64,000 nucleotides of DNA from Clostridiales bacterium (GCA_014799665.1 JAAVHP010000012.1:124001-188000); one strand, 5' to 3'. Positions 35,681 through 43,091 are shown, numbered from the stretch's first letter. The notes: generated by a model not told the origin, from the sequence alone. Made by a program: numbers and translations.

Positions 35681-35785
35681 TTACTTCTTTGAAAAGGAGT
35701 AAGCAAGAAACTTTTAGTGTTGTGTGTTTGCGGAAATGAATATATATCGTTAAACCCGAATAATTTCGTAACGAGATTAATAGCC
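35680..35785 (+). repeat. Family A repeat copy
   Basis: A slightly diverged palindrome (CTTACTTCTTT, GA, AAAGGAGTAAG, 35680-35703) is followed by the family tail GCAAGAAACTTTTAGTGTTG, then AAACCCGAATAATTTCGTAAC. It lies between the giant gene's terminator and the presumed insertion. Together with the insertion's left end it accounts for the 358-base gap before 35993. Confidence 0.7.
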
Positions 35786-35858
35786 CAACGATAAAAAGAA
35801 AGTACGGTTTACGGTAGTTCCCATAGGGAATTTTACCACAGAAGCAGAATATAAGTAT

Positions 35859-35894
35859 AGCGCACTATACCTTGCATGCAAGGTATAGTGCGCT
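35859..35894. repeat. 36-bp perfect palindrome
   Basis: AGCGCACTATACCTTGCA and its exact reverse complement are adjacent, with no loop, inside the left end of the presumed insertion. It could extrude as a cruciform or fold as an RNA hairpin; no T-run marks it as a rightward terminator. Confidence 0.85.
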
Positions 35895-35901
35895 TAATCG
35901 T

Positions 35902-35930
35902 TTTACTTTTTATATTATTGGGTGTATAAT
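35902..35930 (+). promoter_or_regulatory. Promoter of the unknown gene in the insertion
   Basis: TTTACT at 35902-35907 and TATAAT at 35925-35930 with a 17-bp spacer and a TG at 35923-35924. The leader is about 55 nt. Confidence 0.7.
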
Positions 35931-35992
35931 AACGGAAAGATAAACAATAATTTAGTGAAACCATCGTATTTGCAACAGAGGTATTTTGGAAA

Positions 35993-36973
35993 ATGAATTA
36001 TATTAAAAAATTCAAGTTATTCTTGGAAAAAATCAATATAGATTTTGAACAATATGCAAATTGCACGATTACCGATAAAAACGGTAACGAATACTTATTT
36101 TCGCAAATAGACGAGGAAAAGATAAAGAGCTTCGAATGGGCATATTTTCTTGCCGAGCACAACCAAATCATTTTACTCAACAACACACAAGAGACCATGG
36201 ACAGCATCAAAGCAATCCGCGAATACCAAAATGGGCGGCTGGGCACAATAGGTAAGCATTACGACAGTGAATACAAAGCCTACGACGGGGAGCGATTTGA
36301 TTACGCAAAAGACATCTATTATTTAATACGCGACACACTCGCCGGCAAACGGTTCGGCAATACGTACCCTATGTATCTCGAGGACGGCAGCGCCGATAAT
36401 TTTTTAATTTGTTTAGCCTCGTTACCAAACACAAAAGGACTTATGGAAGATCTCACAAAGCACGTCAAGAAGTTGGCGACAAAGCTGGGATTATACATTT
36501 TTCCCATATCAGCAGTCTTTCCAAAACGCCTCGTAAAACCGTTCAGTCAAAGAAACTGCGAAATCGGTGGCGTTTTGATAGAGAAAAATCACCGCAACGA
36601 AGATCGCAACGCCTACTTTATCGCCCAATGCAAGGCAAAGCTGCGGGAGAAACGCGCAAAACAAATGGATTTTGTCATGACGCAAGAAGAGGATGCCAAA
36701 TTTACGGCGAAAGCAAAAAAGCTGTACGATGAAATCAAAGTATACGGCTTGGACGGCATTGCCAAAGAAAGTCCGCGGCTTGGCATTGGGAATTATTTGA
36801 TAGACGTTTTCAAAATTCTTTTATACAAAAAGTGGGTATCTTACAAAAATATCGTCAATCTCGAAGTGGATGCAGGATACTTTTTCCATATGTACGAAGA
36901 TAGATATGAAATTCCGGCGAAACAAGACTTAATATTTGAAATTATCGATGAAGTTGAAGAAAGGTATTCATAA
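35993..36973 (+). CDS. Unknown 326-aa protein in an inserted segment
   Basis: I do not recognise this protein. It has 326 residues, is soluble in appearance, Lys-rich and mixed alpha/beta, without a signal peptide or transmembrane helix. The middle has LSLPN-like ASLPNTKGLMEDLTKHVKKLATKLGLYIFPISAVFPKR, and the C-terminus contains LIDVFKILLYKKWVSYKNIVNLEVDAG before an acidic end. No catalytic signature stands out. The gene has its own promoter and two downstream hairpins. Codons are visibly AT-richer (AAA, ATT, TTT) than in its neighbours, and it sits between the arms of a split terminator, so it is probably a recent arrival. AGAGG lies about 12 bases before the ATG, rather far. Confidence 0.8.
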   Translation: MNYIKKFKLFLEKINIDFEQYANCTITDKNGNEYLFSQIDEEKIKSFEWAYFLAEHNQIILLNNTQETMDSIKAIREYQNGRLGTIGKHYDSEYKAYDGERFDYAKDIYYLIRDTLAGKRFGNTYPMYLEDGSADNFLICLASLPNTKGLMEDLTKHVKKLATKLGLYIFPISAVFPKRLVKPFSQRNCEIGGVLIEKNHRNEDRNAYFIAQCKAKLREKRAKQMDFVMTQEEDAKFTAKAKKLYDEIKVYGLDGIAKESPRLGIGNYLIDVFKILLYKKWVSYKNIVNLEVDAGYFFHMYEDRYEIPAKQDLIFEIIDEVEERYS

Positions 36974-36984
36974 AGAAGTAAGCT

Positions 36985-37048
36985 CGATAAATTACAATTT
37001 ATCGGGCAATTATAAAAAGTGAAGAATTTTTTAGTTCTTCGCTTTTTA
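36985..37048 (+). terminator. Two hairpins ending the unknown gene
   Basis: A first stem CGATAAATT / AATTTATCG (36985-37004) is followed by a stronger one, AAAAAGTGAAGAA / TTCTTCGCTTTTT (37014-37047, one G-T), ending in a T-run. Confidence 0.8.
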
Positions 37049-37116
37049 TAATCCCTATGGGAAGTGCGCTTTAGTTGCCGTACTTTTCTTTTTTGTTTTT
37101 ATTAATTTTAAATATG

Positions 37117-37710
37117 TTAACTATTACTAATTTGCACAAACAGATTAACGGTGTCCTTGCAAAATTCCTTTATCGGCTTGTCGGACGAGATGCAGTAGTC
37201 GGCGAGGGTAGCGCGGTACTCGTCGGGAATTTGTGCGTCGATCAAGCGCTTGGCGCTTTCTTCGTCCATGTCGTCGCGCGCCATGAGCCGTGCTATTCTC
37301 TTACTGTAAGGACATACCACGCACACAGTGCAGTCGCACAGTGCCGATAACGCAGTTTCGAAAAGTAACGGCGCGGAAAGCACAACGTGGCGCACGCACG
37401 TGGCGAGAATGCGCTTTATTTCGGCTGTAATTCTCGGGTGGGTAAAATCATTAAGCTTGTGCATATCGGGCGCGGAACGGCTTATAAGCGCACGTAGCGC
37501 GGTGCGGTCGAGCCTTCCGTCCTTTTCGCATTGCGGAAAGAGCGCTAAAATCTCTTTTTCACCGTCCGTCCACGGACCGAAAAATTGGCGCGAGATCTCG
37601 TCCGCGTCGATCACGTTAAATCCGTATTCTTCGAGTGCGTTCGATGCTATCGACTTGCCGCTGGCTATTCCACCGGTCAATCCTATAACAATACCTTTAG
37701 CCGATTCCAT
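37117..37710 (-). CDS. coaE: Dephospho-CoA kinase
   Basis: CoaE adds the 3' phosphate to dephospho-CoA, the last step of coenzyme A synthesis. The 197-aa length is typical. The P-loop is GLTGGIASGKS, followed by FNVIDADEISRQ with the conserved Asp-Ala-Asp, then HPRITAEI and VVLSAPLLFET in the CoA-binding and lid regions, and RLMARDD near the end. It is the last gene of a minus-strand operon, 27 bases after polA. The polA-coaE order is usual in Gram-positive bacteria. Its own terminator seems to have been split by the insertion at 35793-37094: only the CCGTACTTTTC arm remains beside it. Confidence 0.94.
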   Translation of the reverse strand: MESAKGIVIGLTGGIASGKSIASNALEEYGFNVIDADEISRQFFGPWTDGEKEILALFPQCEKDGRLDRTALRALISRSAPDMHKLNDFTHPRITAEIKRILATCVRHVVLSAPLLFETALSALCDCTVCVVCPYSKRIARLMARDDMDEESAKRLIDAQIPDEYRATLADYCISSDKPIKEFCKDTVNLFVQISNS

Positions 37711-37737
37711 AAAAAATCAACCTTAATAATTTCTAAT

Positions 37738-40233
37738 TTATTTACATTCCATCCAGTTATTGCCGACGGCAATATCTACGTTGAGCGGAACGGACAACGT
37801 GACCGCGCCTTCCATTTCTTCGCGAAGTATATTTTTGACTGCGTCGATTTCGTCGGGTGCGGTGTCGACGATAAGCTCGTCGTGGACCTGCATTATCAGC
37901 TTTGATTTCATGCCTTCGAGTCGCTTGCTGACCTTGATCATGGCGATCTTGATTATGTCGGCGGCGGAGCCTTGGAGCGGGGTGTTCATGGCTATGCGCT
38001 CGCCGAACTTGCGCTCCATGTACTTAGCCGAGTTAAGCTCGGGTATCGACCTGCGCCGCCCGAACATGGTTACGGCGTAGCCGTTTTCTTTCGCACCGAT
38101 AATAAGTCCGTCGAGGTACTGCTTGACGGCGGGGAAGCGATCGAAATACCGTTTGATATACGCTTCCGCCTTGCTCGGCGCAATATGAATGTTTTGGCTC
38201 AGCCCGTAATTGCTTATGCCGTAAACTATGCCGAAGTTGACAGCCTTGGCGTCGCGGCGCATTTGCGGCGTTACCTCGTCCAGACTCATGCCGAACACCT
38301 CTGCGGCGGTCGAGGCGTGAATATCCTGTCCCGAGCGGAACGCTTCTATAAGCTTGGGATCGCCCGAGAAGTGGGCGAGAAGTTTAAGCTCGATCTGGCT
38401 GTAATCTGCGTCGACGAGAACGTTTCCGCGCTTAGGCACGAACATGGAGCGAATAAGCCTGCCCTCGTCGGTGCGGGTCGGTATGTTTTGGAGATTGGGG
38501 TCGGTGGACGACAGCCTGCCCGTGGTCGTTACCGTTTGGTTAAACGACGTGTGGATGGTGCAGTCGGGGCGAAGCGCCTTGCGCAGTCCGTCGATAAACG
38601 TTGATTTCAGCTTGGAATTGAACCTGAACCGCAAGATCTCGTCCACGATCTCGTACTCGCCCGAAAGCTTTTGCAAAACCTCGGCTTTGGTCGAAAATGT
38701 CTTTGCGTTCTTTTCGGGATAGGGTATGCCGAGGTCCTCAAACAGCAGCTTGGCGAGCTGGTAGGGCGATTTCAGGTTGATAGTGTCGTTGCCCGAGAGC
38801 ACGCGTATGCGCTCCACGTTTTGGCGTTCGAGCTCGGTAAAATTCGCGTCGATCTCGTCGAGCCGCGCGCGGTCGACGGTGAACCCTTCGTTTTCCATGT
38901 CGAACAGCACGCGCAAAAGTTTGAGCTCGATACCGCCGTACAGTTCGAGCATACCGCGGTTTGTGAGCGCGGTAAGGCACTCGTCGCGCACAGAGAACAG
39001 CTCGGCGGCGGAAGTCGGCGCGAGCCTGTATTCCAATAGATATGCCATGAGCGCCACGTCGTCGGCGTTCTGTATTTCGGCGGGCGCGATCTTGTGTAAA
39101 AGATCTTTCAGTCCGTACGTTATGACGTGACCGGTGAGCGCGGAAGAAAGCGCGGAAACGCACCCGTCGATGGTGAACGTGCTGAGAAGCGTGTTTGTGA
39201 CGGGCGCTACGTAGTCGGTCTTGCCGTCGAACGCGAAATGTACGCCGTCGGGCAGAACCACGAACGCGATTTGCTGTGGCGCGGAATTTGCGAGCGCGGT
39301 GAGCTCGGTTTGCGAGGATAGAGTGACCGTTTTGTAAACGTGATCGAGCTCGATAGGCGCGTCCTGCGGTACGGGCTCGAACATATCCGTTTTGGCGAGC
39401 ATCGATTTGAACTCGAACCGCGAAAAGGTTTCGCGCGCCGTGTAGGGCAGTGGGTATATGCACTTGCACTCGTCTATATCGAAGTTCAGCGGAACGTTTA
39501 CGTCGATTTTAGCAAGCTTTTGGGAAAGGTATGCGTTATCCTTGTCTGCGGCCAGCTTATCGTGCCGACTGCCCTTGATCTCGTCGAGGTGCGCGTAAAC
39601 GCCGTCGAGCGAGCCATAGGCTGCGAGCAGTTCAACCGCCGATTTGTCGCCAATGCCCGAAACGCCGGGGATATTGTCCGACGAGTCGCCGGCTAGCGCT
39701 TTAAAGTCCACTACCTGATCGGTCGTCACGCCGAAGATCTCGGGTACGCTGTCGGGCGATACGTCGACGATATCGCTTATGCCTTTCTTGGTGAGAAGCG
39801 CGTGGGTCTTGTCCGATACGAGTTGAAGGCTGTCGCGGTCGCCCGTAAGGATATAAGTGAACGCCGAGGACTTAGCCGCGAGCGTGCCGATAATATCGTC
39901 CGCTTCGTAGCCCGCGAGCTCGAACTGCTTTATTTTAAGCGCGGAAAGCAGGTCTTTCAGCGGCTGCATTTGCAGGGCAAGATCGGTGGGCATGGGCTTG
40001 CGCGTCGCCTTGTAAATGGGCGTCAATTTATGCCGAAAGGTGGGCGCGTGAACGTCGAATGCCGCCGCTATATACTTAGGGCGGTATTGTTCGATAAGCT
40101 TGACGAGCATGGTCGTGAACCCGTAAACCGCGCCGATAGGCTCGCCGCGCGAGGTCTTCATGCCCGACATTGCGTAGTACGCCCGATTGACGAGCGAGTT
40201 AGCGTCGATAAGAATAAAGCTGTCTTTTACCAT
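37738..40233 (-). CDS. polA: DNA polymerase I
   Basis: PolA fills gaps and removes RNA primers during replication and repair. The 831-aa protein has the three-part layout. The 5' nuclease (1-290) shows LIDANSLVNRAYYA, AFDVHAPTFRH, YEADDIIGTLA, TGDRDSLQLV and GDSSDNIPGVSGIG. The middle 3'-5' exonuclease-like domain (about 300-450) lacks the metal-binding Asp/Glu motifs and is inactive, as in many Gram-positive PolA. The polymerase domain has motif A DADYSQIELKLLAHFSGD, motif B RRDAKAVNFGIVYG and motif C QVHDELIVD. The start has no Shine-Dalgarno sequence; a promoter -10 lies about ten bases upstream within a 20-bp palindrome. It lies between the radical SAM gene and coaE. Confidence 0.96.
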   Translation of the reverse strand: MVKDSFILIDANSLVNRAYYAMSGMKTSRGEPIGAVYGFTTMLVKLIEQYRPKYIAAAFDVHAPTFRHKLTPIYKATRKPMPTDLALQMQPLKDLLSALKIKQFELAGYEADDIIGTLAAKSSAFTYILTGDRDSLQLVSDKTHALLTKKGISDIVDVSPDSVPEIFGVTTDQVVDFKALAGDSSDNIPGVSGIGDKSAVELLAAYGSLDGVYAHLDEIKGSRHDKLAADKDNAYLSQKLAKIDVNVPLNFDIDECKCIYPLPYTARETFSRFEFKSMLAKTDMFEPVPQDAPIELDHVYKTVTLSSQTELTALANSAPQQIAFVVLPDGVHFAFDGKTDYVAPVTNTLLSTFTIDGCVSALSSALTGHVITYGLKDLLHKIAPAEIQNADDVALMAYLLEYRLAPTSAAELFSVRDECLTALTNRGMLELYGGIELKLLRVLFDMENEGFTVDRARLDEIDANFTELERQNVERIRVLSGNDTINLKSPYQLAKLLFEDLGIPYPEKNAKTFSTKAEVLQKLSGEYEIVDEILRFRFNSKLKSTFIDGLRKALRPDCTIHTSFNQTVTTTGRLSSTDPNLQNIPTRTDEGRLIRSMFVPKRGNVLVDADYSQIELKLLAHFSGDPKLIEAFRSGQDIHASTAAEVFGMSLDEVTPQMRRDAKAVNFGIVYGISNYGLSQNIHIAPSKAEAYIKRYFDRFPAVKQYLDGLIIGAKENGYAVTMFGRRRSIPELNSAKYMERKFGERIAMNTPLQGSAADIIKIAMIKVSKRLEGMKSKLIMQVHDELIVDTAPDEIDAVKNILREEMEGAVTLSVPLNVDIAVGNNWMECK

Positions 40234-40236
40234 AGT

Positions 40237-40271
40237 AATTGTAGTATACTACAATTTACCGAAAAGAGCAA
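40237..40271 (-). promoter_or_regulatory. Internal polA promoter overlapping a 20-bp palindrome
   Basis: Minus-strand TTGCTC (40271 to 40266) and TATACT (40248 to 40243) are 17 bp apart. The -10 lies at the centre of a perfect palindrome, AATTGTAGTA plus its complement (40237-40256), three bases before the polA ATG. A repressor dimer could bind here. The transcript would be leaderless or nearly so. Confidence 0.6.
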
Positions 40272-40290
40272 TAGAATTATAAAAGTATCT

Positions 40291-41160
40291 CTAAAACAAC
40301 CGCAGCTGTTCGTATTTCGGTTTTTGCTCGAACTCGTGAAGATAGGCGAATACCTTGTCGTTACTGTGGACTATGCCGTAGCTTTCGCAGGTAGAGTGAT
40401 AAAGCCGCATAAGCGCGGAATTATTCGGACTTGCTATCTCGTACGAATTGCCGTAGGCGGTTATGTATTTCTGTTTTAGACCGGGGAAGTGCTCGTCCAG
40501 TTTTTTATAGAAGTACTCGCGGTTGCCGCTTCTGAGCGTAAGCCCCATGCCGAAATTGATCATGCCGTACACCATGGCTCTTGCGCAATAGTCGAGTATT
40601 TGCGAAACATTCTCCTGCGTGTCGTTTATGTACGGCAGTATCGGGCACAGCCACACTACGGTGGGAATACAGTTGTCGCGTAAAATTTCGAGGACTTCGA
40701 CGCGCCGGGAAGTGGGGCAGACGTTGGGTTCGAGTATTTTGCAAAGCGTATCGTCGGCGGTGGTGAGCGTCATCTGCACGACAAATTTCGTTTGCGCGTT
40801 TATTTCTTTTATCAGATCCAAATCGCGCAGAACAAGGTCGGACTTGGTCTGCACCGTCATGCCGAACCCGTAGCGGCGGGCGAGTTCGAGCGTTTTTCGC
40901 GTAGTTTCAAGCGACCGCTCTATATGAAGATACGGGTCTGACATTGCGCCCGTGCCGATCATGCACTTTTTGCGCTTGCGTTTAAGTTCGCTTTCGAGCA
41001 GTTCTACGGCGTTGGTCTTAACGGCTATGTCCTCGAACTCGTGATCCATGCCGTAACACTCGCTGCGCGCGTCGCAATAAATGCAGCCGTGAGTACAGCC
41101 GCGGTAAATATTCATTCCGCCGCTGCTCGATAAAATATGCTTAGCCGTTATCCCGTGCAT
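40291..41160 (-). CDS. Radical SAM protein (spore photoproduct lyase-like / Rv2578c type)
   Basis: A 289-aa radical S-adenosylmethionine protein. The [4Fe-4S] motif is CTHGCIYC (Cys22, Cys26, Cys29) following MNIYRG. The later segments GTGAMSDPYLHIERSLETTRKTLELARRYGFGMTVQTKSDLVLRDLDLI and QMTLTTADDTLCKILEPN fit the family of short radical SAM proteins related to spore photoproduct lyase, often annotated without known substrate. It lies seven bases after the metallophosphoesterase gene and 57 before polA, so it is within the same operon. That neighbourhood would be consistent with a DNA repair role but does not show it. Confidence 0.88.
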   Translation of the reverse strand: MHGITAKHILSSSGGMNIYRGCTHGCIYCDARSECYGMDHEFEDIAVKTNAVELLESELKRKRKKCMIGTGAMSDPYLHIERSLETTRKTLELARRYGFGMTVQTKSDLVLRDLDLIKEINAQTKFVVQMTLTTADDTLCKILEPNVCPTSRRVEVLEILRDNCIPTVVWLCPILPYINDTQENVSQILDYCARAMVYGMINFGMGLTLRSGNREYFYKKLDEHFPGLKQKYITAYGNSYEIASPNNSALMRLYHSTCESYGIVHSNDKVFAYLHEFEQKPKYEQLRLF

Positions 41161-41167
41161 TTAAACC

Positions 41168-42487
41168 TTACTCTTGCACGTAATCGATTTGTTCGATCTT
41201 GTATTCGCCGGACTTGGACAGGGTGACGAGGGTAGCACCGCGCTGCTCCGTTTGCTTGGCTATGCGTGGGTAGGCGATATAATCGATTGATTTGGAATAC
41301 ACCAGATCAACGCCCTTGTACTTAACGCCCATATTGTTCAAGTGGTCGTGCCCGACGAACACGGCGTCGGTGCTTTTCTTTTCGAGTATCTTATCGAAAA
41401 AGCCTGTGTCTACGTCGGGGCAGCACACCGATTCGCCGTTGGTTCCGAACAGTTTTTCCGCTTCGCCTGAGTTTTGCGCGAGCGCTTCCTGTGCGTCGGC
41501 AAACGCCCTGAACGGTATGTGCATATACACGAACGAGCGTACGATTTCGTCGCCCGTCGAAAGCTCGTCGATGGTATCCGAATACCATTGTATTTGGTCG
41601 GTATGCACCGAGTCGTAGTTGTTTATTTCTATACTGCCTTGCACGTAGTCGTTGGAATCTATCAAGAACAGAATGCGGTTAAGGCTTCCGTCGTTGTTCT
41701 CCACGCGGATATACTGGTTGTATCTGCCGTAAATATCGGGTTGCTTTTCGGCGTACAGCATGGGCGCGTTTTCGGATTTGAAGTGGGAAAATAGTCCCGA
41801 CAGGGTTTGCGAATCGTAGGTTGCGACAGCTTCTGTGTCGTGATTGCCGTAAACCATCATCCACGGAATGCCTACGTTATTCATGAAAGTGCAGAACTGG
41901 TACATGGGCTTTAAGTTGTTGCTGTTGAACGTTTGTACGGGTATGGGGTAAACAATATCGCCCGTAACGATTATTAGATCGGGCTGAGCTTCTTTTATAA
42001 GCGTGTAGCACGCGTCGAATGCTTTTCTGTCCGTCGAAATGGTGTTTATGCCGCCGGAAATATGTACGTCGGTAAGTTGGAGTATCTTGCACTCGTCGTT
42101 CTGCGACGAAACGGTGTATACGCCCGTTTCGCGGTCGTAGCTGTACTCGCTCGTATGCTCGAATACGCTGTAATCGAGCGACTCGATATACTTGTTGTTA
42201 TATTCGGTGCCGCTCAAAACTATTTCGTACACCGAATAAGCGAGCGCGCCCGTTATCAGGATATTCAAAACTATGATTATAGTTATTTTAAGCCACTTGA
42301 TCGATAGCTTTCGAAAGGGTAGAATAAGCGCTATTCTCAAAACGAAGTTGATCGCCGCAATGACCAAAAGCAAAGCGTAAAGCTGATAACCGCCGAAAAC
42401 CACGCTTAATATTACGTATACCGCAATAAAAATTGCCCAGTATACCGACCATTTGATTACTTCTTTTTTTACAGGTGTCATTTGCAT
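41168..42487 (-). CDS. Membrane-bound metallophosphoesterase
   Basis: The start is placed at ATG 42487 (439 aa); an ATG at 42481 is also possible, while a TTG at 42502 lies inside the promoter -10 and is rejected. Three hydrophobic helices come first (WAIFIAVYVILSVVFGG, YALLLVIAAINFVLRIALIL, ITIIIVLNILITGALAY). A calcineurin-like phosphoesterase domain then carries the metal ligands LTDVHISGG, VTGDIVYP, YGNHDTEA and VGHDHLNN. The catalytic domain probably faces outward. Phospholipid, nucleotide or wall-polymer substrates are all possible. First gene of the operon with the radical SAM gene, polA and coaE. Confidence 0.88.
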   Translation of the reverse strand: MQMTPVKKEVIKWSVYWAIFIAVYVILSVVFGGYQLYALLLVIAAINFVLRIALILPFRKLSIKWLKITIIIVLNILITGALAYSVYEIVLSGTEYNNKYIESLDYSVFEHTSEYSYDRETGVYTVSSQNDECKILQLTDVHISGGINTISTDRKAFDACYTLIKEAQPDLIIVTGDIVYPIPVQTFNSNNLKPMYQFCTFMNNVGIPWMMVYGNHDTEAVATYDSQTLSGLFSHFKSENAPMLYAEKQPDIYGRYNQYIRVENNDGSLNRILFLIDSNDYVQGSIEINNYDSVHTDQIQWYSDTIDELSTGDEIVRSFVYMHIPFRAFADAQEALAQNSGEAEKLFGTNGESVCCPDVDTGFFDKILEKKSTDAVFVGHDHLNNMGVKYKGVDLVYSKSIDYIAYPRIAKQTEQRGATLVTLSKSGEYKIEQIDYVQE

Positions 42488-42493
42488 ATGAAA

Positions 42494-42522
42494 AGTATAC
42501 AATACGAACGCGCAAAAGTCAA
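42494..42522 (-). promoter_or_regulatory. Promoter of the metallophosphoesterase operon, leaderless arrangement
   Basis: Minus-strand TTGACT (42522 to 42517) and TATACT (42499 to 42494) with a 17-bp spacer. The ATG at 42487 lies seven bases after the -10, at the expected transcription start, and no Shine-Dalgarno sequence is present. Confidence 0.75.
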
Positions 42523-42536
42523 CCCGATTTTAAAAG

Positions 42537-42552
42537 CCACTCATTCCTACCA
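42537..42552 (+). repeat. Inverted copy of the tRNA-Ile 3' end
   Basis: CCACTCATTCCTACCA is identical to the last 16 bases of tRNA-Ile (CCA included), in the opposite orientation, on the far side of the tRNA terminator. The whole of about 42537-42600 is thus one large imperfect palindrome centred on the terminator. Confidence 0.8.
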
Positions 42553-42554
42553 AG

Positions 42555-42578
42555 CAAAAACGACCCATTCGGGTCGTA
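42555..42578 (-). terminator. Terminator of the tRNA-Ala/tRNA-Ile unit
   Basis: Read on the minus strand: stem ACGACCC / GGGTCGT with loop GAAT, then TTTTG. It lies a few bases beyond the encoded CCA of tRNA-Ile. Confidence 0.85.
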
Positions 42579-42582
42579 TTGC

Positions 42583-42659
42583 TGGTAGGAATGAGTGGAC
42601 TCGAACCACCGACCCCCACCTTATCAGGGTGGTGCTCTAACCTGCTGAGCTACATTCCT
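42583..42659 (-). tRNA. tRNA-Ile (GAT anticodon)
   Basis: 77 nt including encoded CCA. The acceptor AGGAATG / CATTCCT is fully paired with discriminator A. The anticodon stem CCACC / GGTGG presents loop CTGATAA, anticodon GAT. The D-loop has AGCAGGTTAGAGC and the T-arm GGTGG TTCGAGT CCACT. Confidence 0.96.
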
Positions 42660-42691
42660 TTATTGTTATATTTGTTTTCGGTTGTTTATTG

Positions 42692-42766
42692 TCGAACCAC
42701 GACCCCCACCTTATACTCGCTTCGCTCGTGCTTCGTAACAGGGTGGTGCTGACTGCCGAGCTACGT
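42692..42766 (-). pseudogene. Broken tRNA-Ile copy with 24-base insertion in the anticodon
   Basis: Read on the minus strand, ACGTAGCTC, AGCACCACCCTG, then ATAAGGTGGGGGTCG and GTGGTTCGA follow tRNA-Ile closely. Exactly between G34 and A35 of the GAT anticodon lie 24 extra bases (42715-42738) made of CGAAGC/GAGCGAAGCGAG units. The D-arm is altered, and the acceptor stem and 3' end are missing. It lies between the intact tRNA-Ala and tRNA-Ile on the same transcript. Confidence 0.8.
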
Positions 42767-42778
42767 TAATTCGTTTGG

Positions 42779-42854
42779 TGGTGGAGATTAGCGGACTCGA
42801 ACCGCTGACCCTCTGCTTGCAAAGCAGATGCTCTACCAACTGAGCTAAATCCCC
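42779..42854 (-). tRNA. tRNA-Ala (TGC anticodon)
   Basis: 76 nt including encoded CCA. Acceptor GGGGATT / AATCTCC (one G-T), anticodon stem TCTGC / GCAGA with loop TTTGCAA, anticodon TGC. D-arm AGCTCAGTTGGTAGAGC and T-arm CAGCGGTTCGAGTCCGCT are canonical. First gene of the tRNA unit. Confidence 0.96.
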
Positions 42855-42869
42855 ATGCGAACGTTAATA

Positions 42870-42898
42870 ATATTAACAAATTTTGTTTTGTTTGTCAA
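42870..42898 (-). promoter_or_regulatory. Promoter of the tRNA-Ala/tRNA-Ile unit
   Basis: Minus-strand TTGACA (42898 to 42893) and TAATAT (42875 to 42870) with a 17-bp spacer. A small palindrome GTTAATA / TATTAAC overlaps the -10. A GC-rich discriminator (CGTTCGC) follows, typical of stable-RNA genes. Confidence 0.75.
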
Positions 42899-42970
42899 CC
42901 ATTTTGGCTATAAGAATTTAAAATTTATTCATATTAATGAAAAAACTTGTAAAAACATATCCTTTTTTGT

Positions 42971-42999
42971 TTGACAAGTGAATAATGTTTGAATATAAT
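42971..42999 (+). promoter_or_regulatory. Consensus promoter of the 2665-aa surface protein operon
   Basis: TTGACA at 42971-42976 and TATAAT at 42994-42999 with a 17-bp spacer. The leader of about 85 nt can form a long-range CGAAATA / TATTTCG stem. Confidence 0.85.
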
Positions 43000-43091
43000 A
43001 AAATAGTATGATGGGCGAAATATGATGACGTTACGAACGCTATTTCGAACAAGCGGTACGTAATTGAGATTATATTAAGGTGATTACCGTC

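Larger units (their letters stand above)
35793..37094. mobile_element. Putative insertion splitting a terminator hairpin
   Basis: AAAAAGAAAGTACGG at 35793-35807 and CCGTACTTTTCTTTTTT at 37078-37094 are the two arms of a terminator like the intact one at 35641, but lie 1.27 kb apart. Just inside each arm is the short palindrome TTCCCATAGGGA (35818-35829 and, as TCCCTATGGGAA, 37052-37063). The interior has a 36-bp palindrome, a promoter, one AT-rich gene of unknown function and two hairpins. No transposase is recognised. Transfer by an unknown or trans-acting mechanism is inference. Confidence 0.5.

Noticed and set aside
37738..40233. Loss of proofreading as an oddity of PolA
   Set aside because: The inactive 3'-5' exonuclease domain is common in Gram-positive DNA polymerase I and is not unusual here.
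42488..42502. TTG start for the metallophosphoesterase
   Set aside because: The TTG lies within the promoter between spacer and -10, so it could not be on the transcript.
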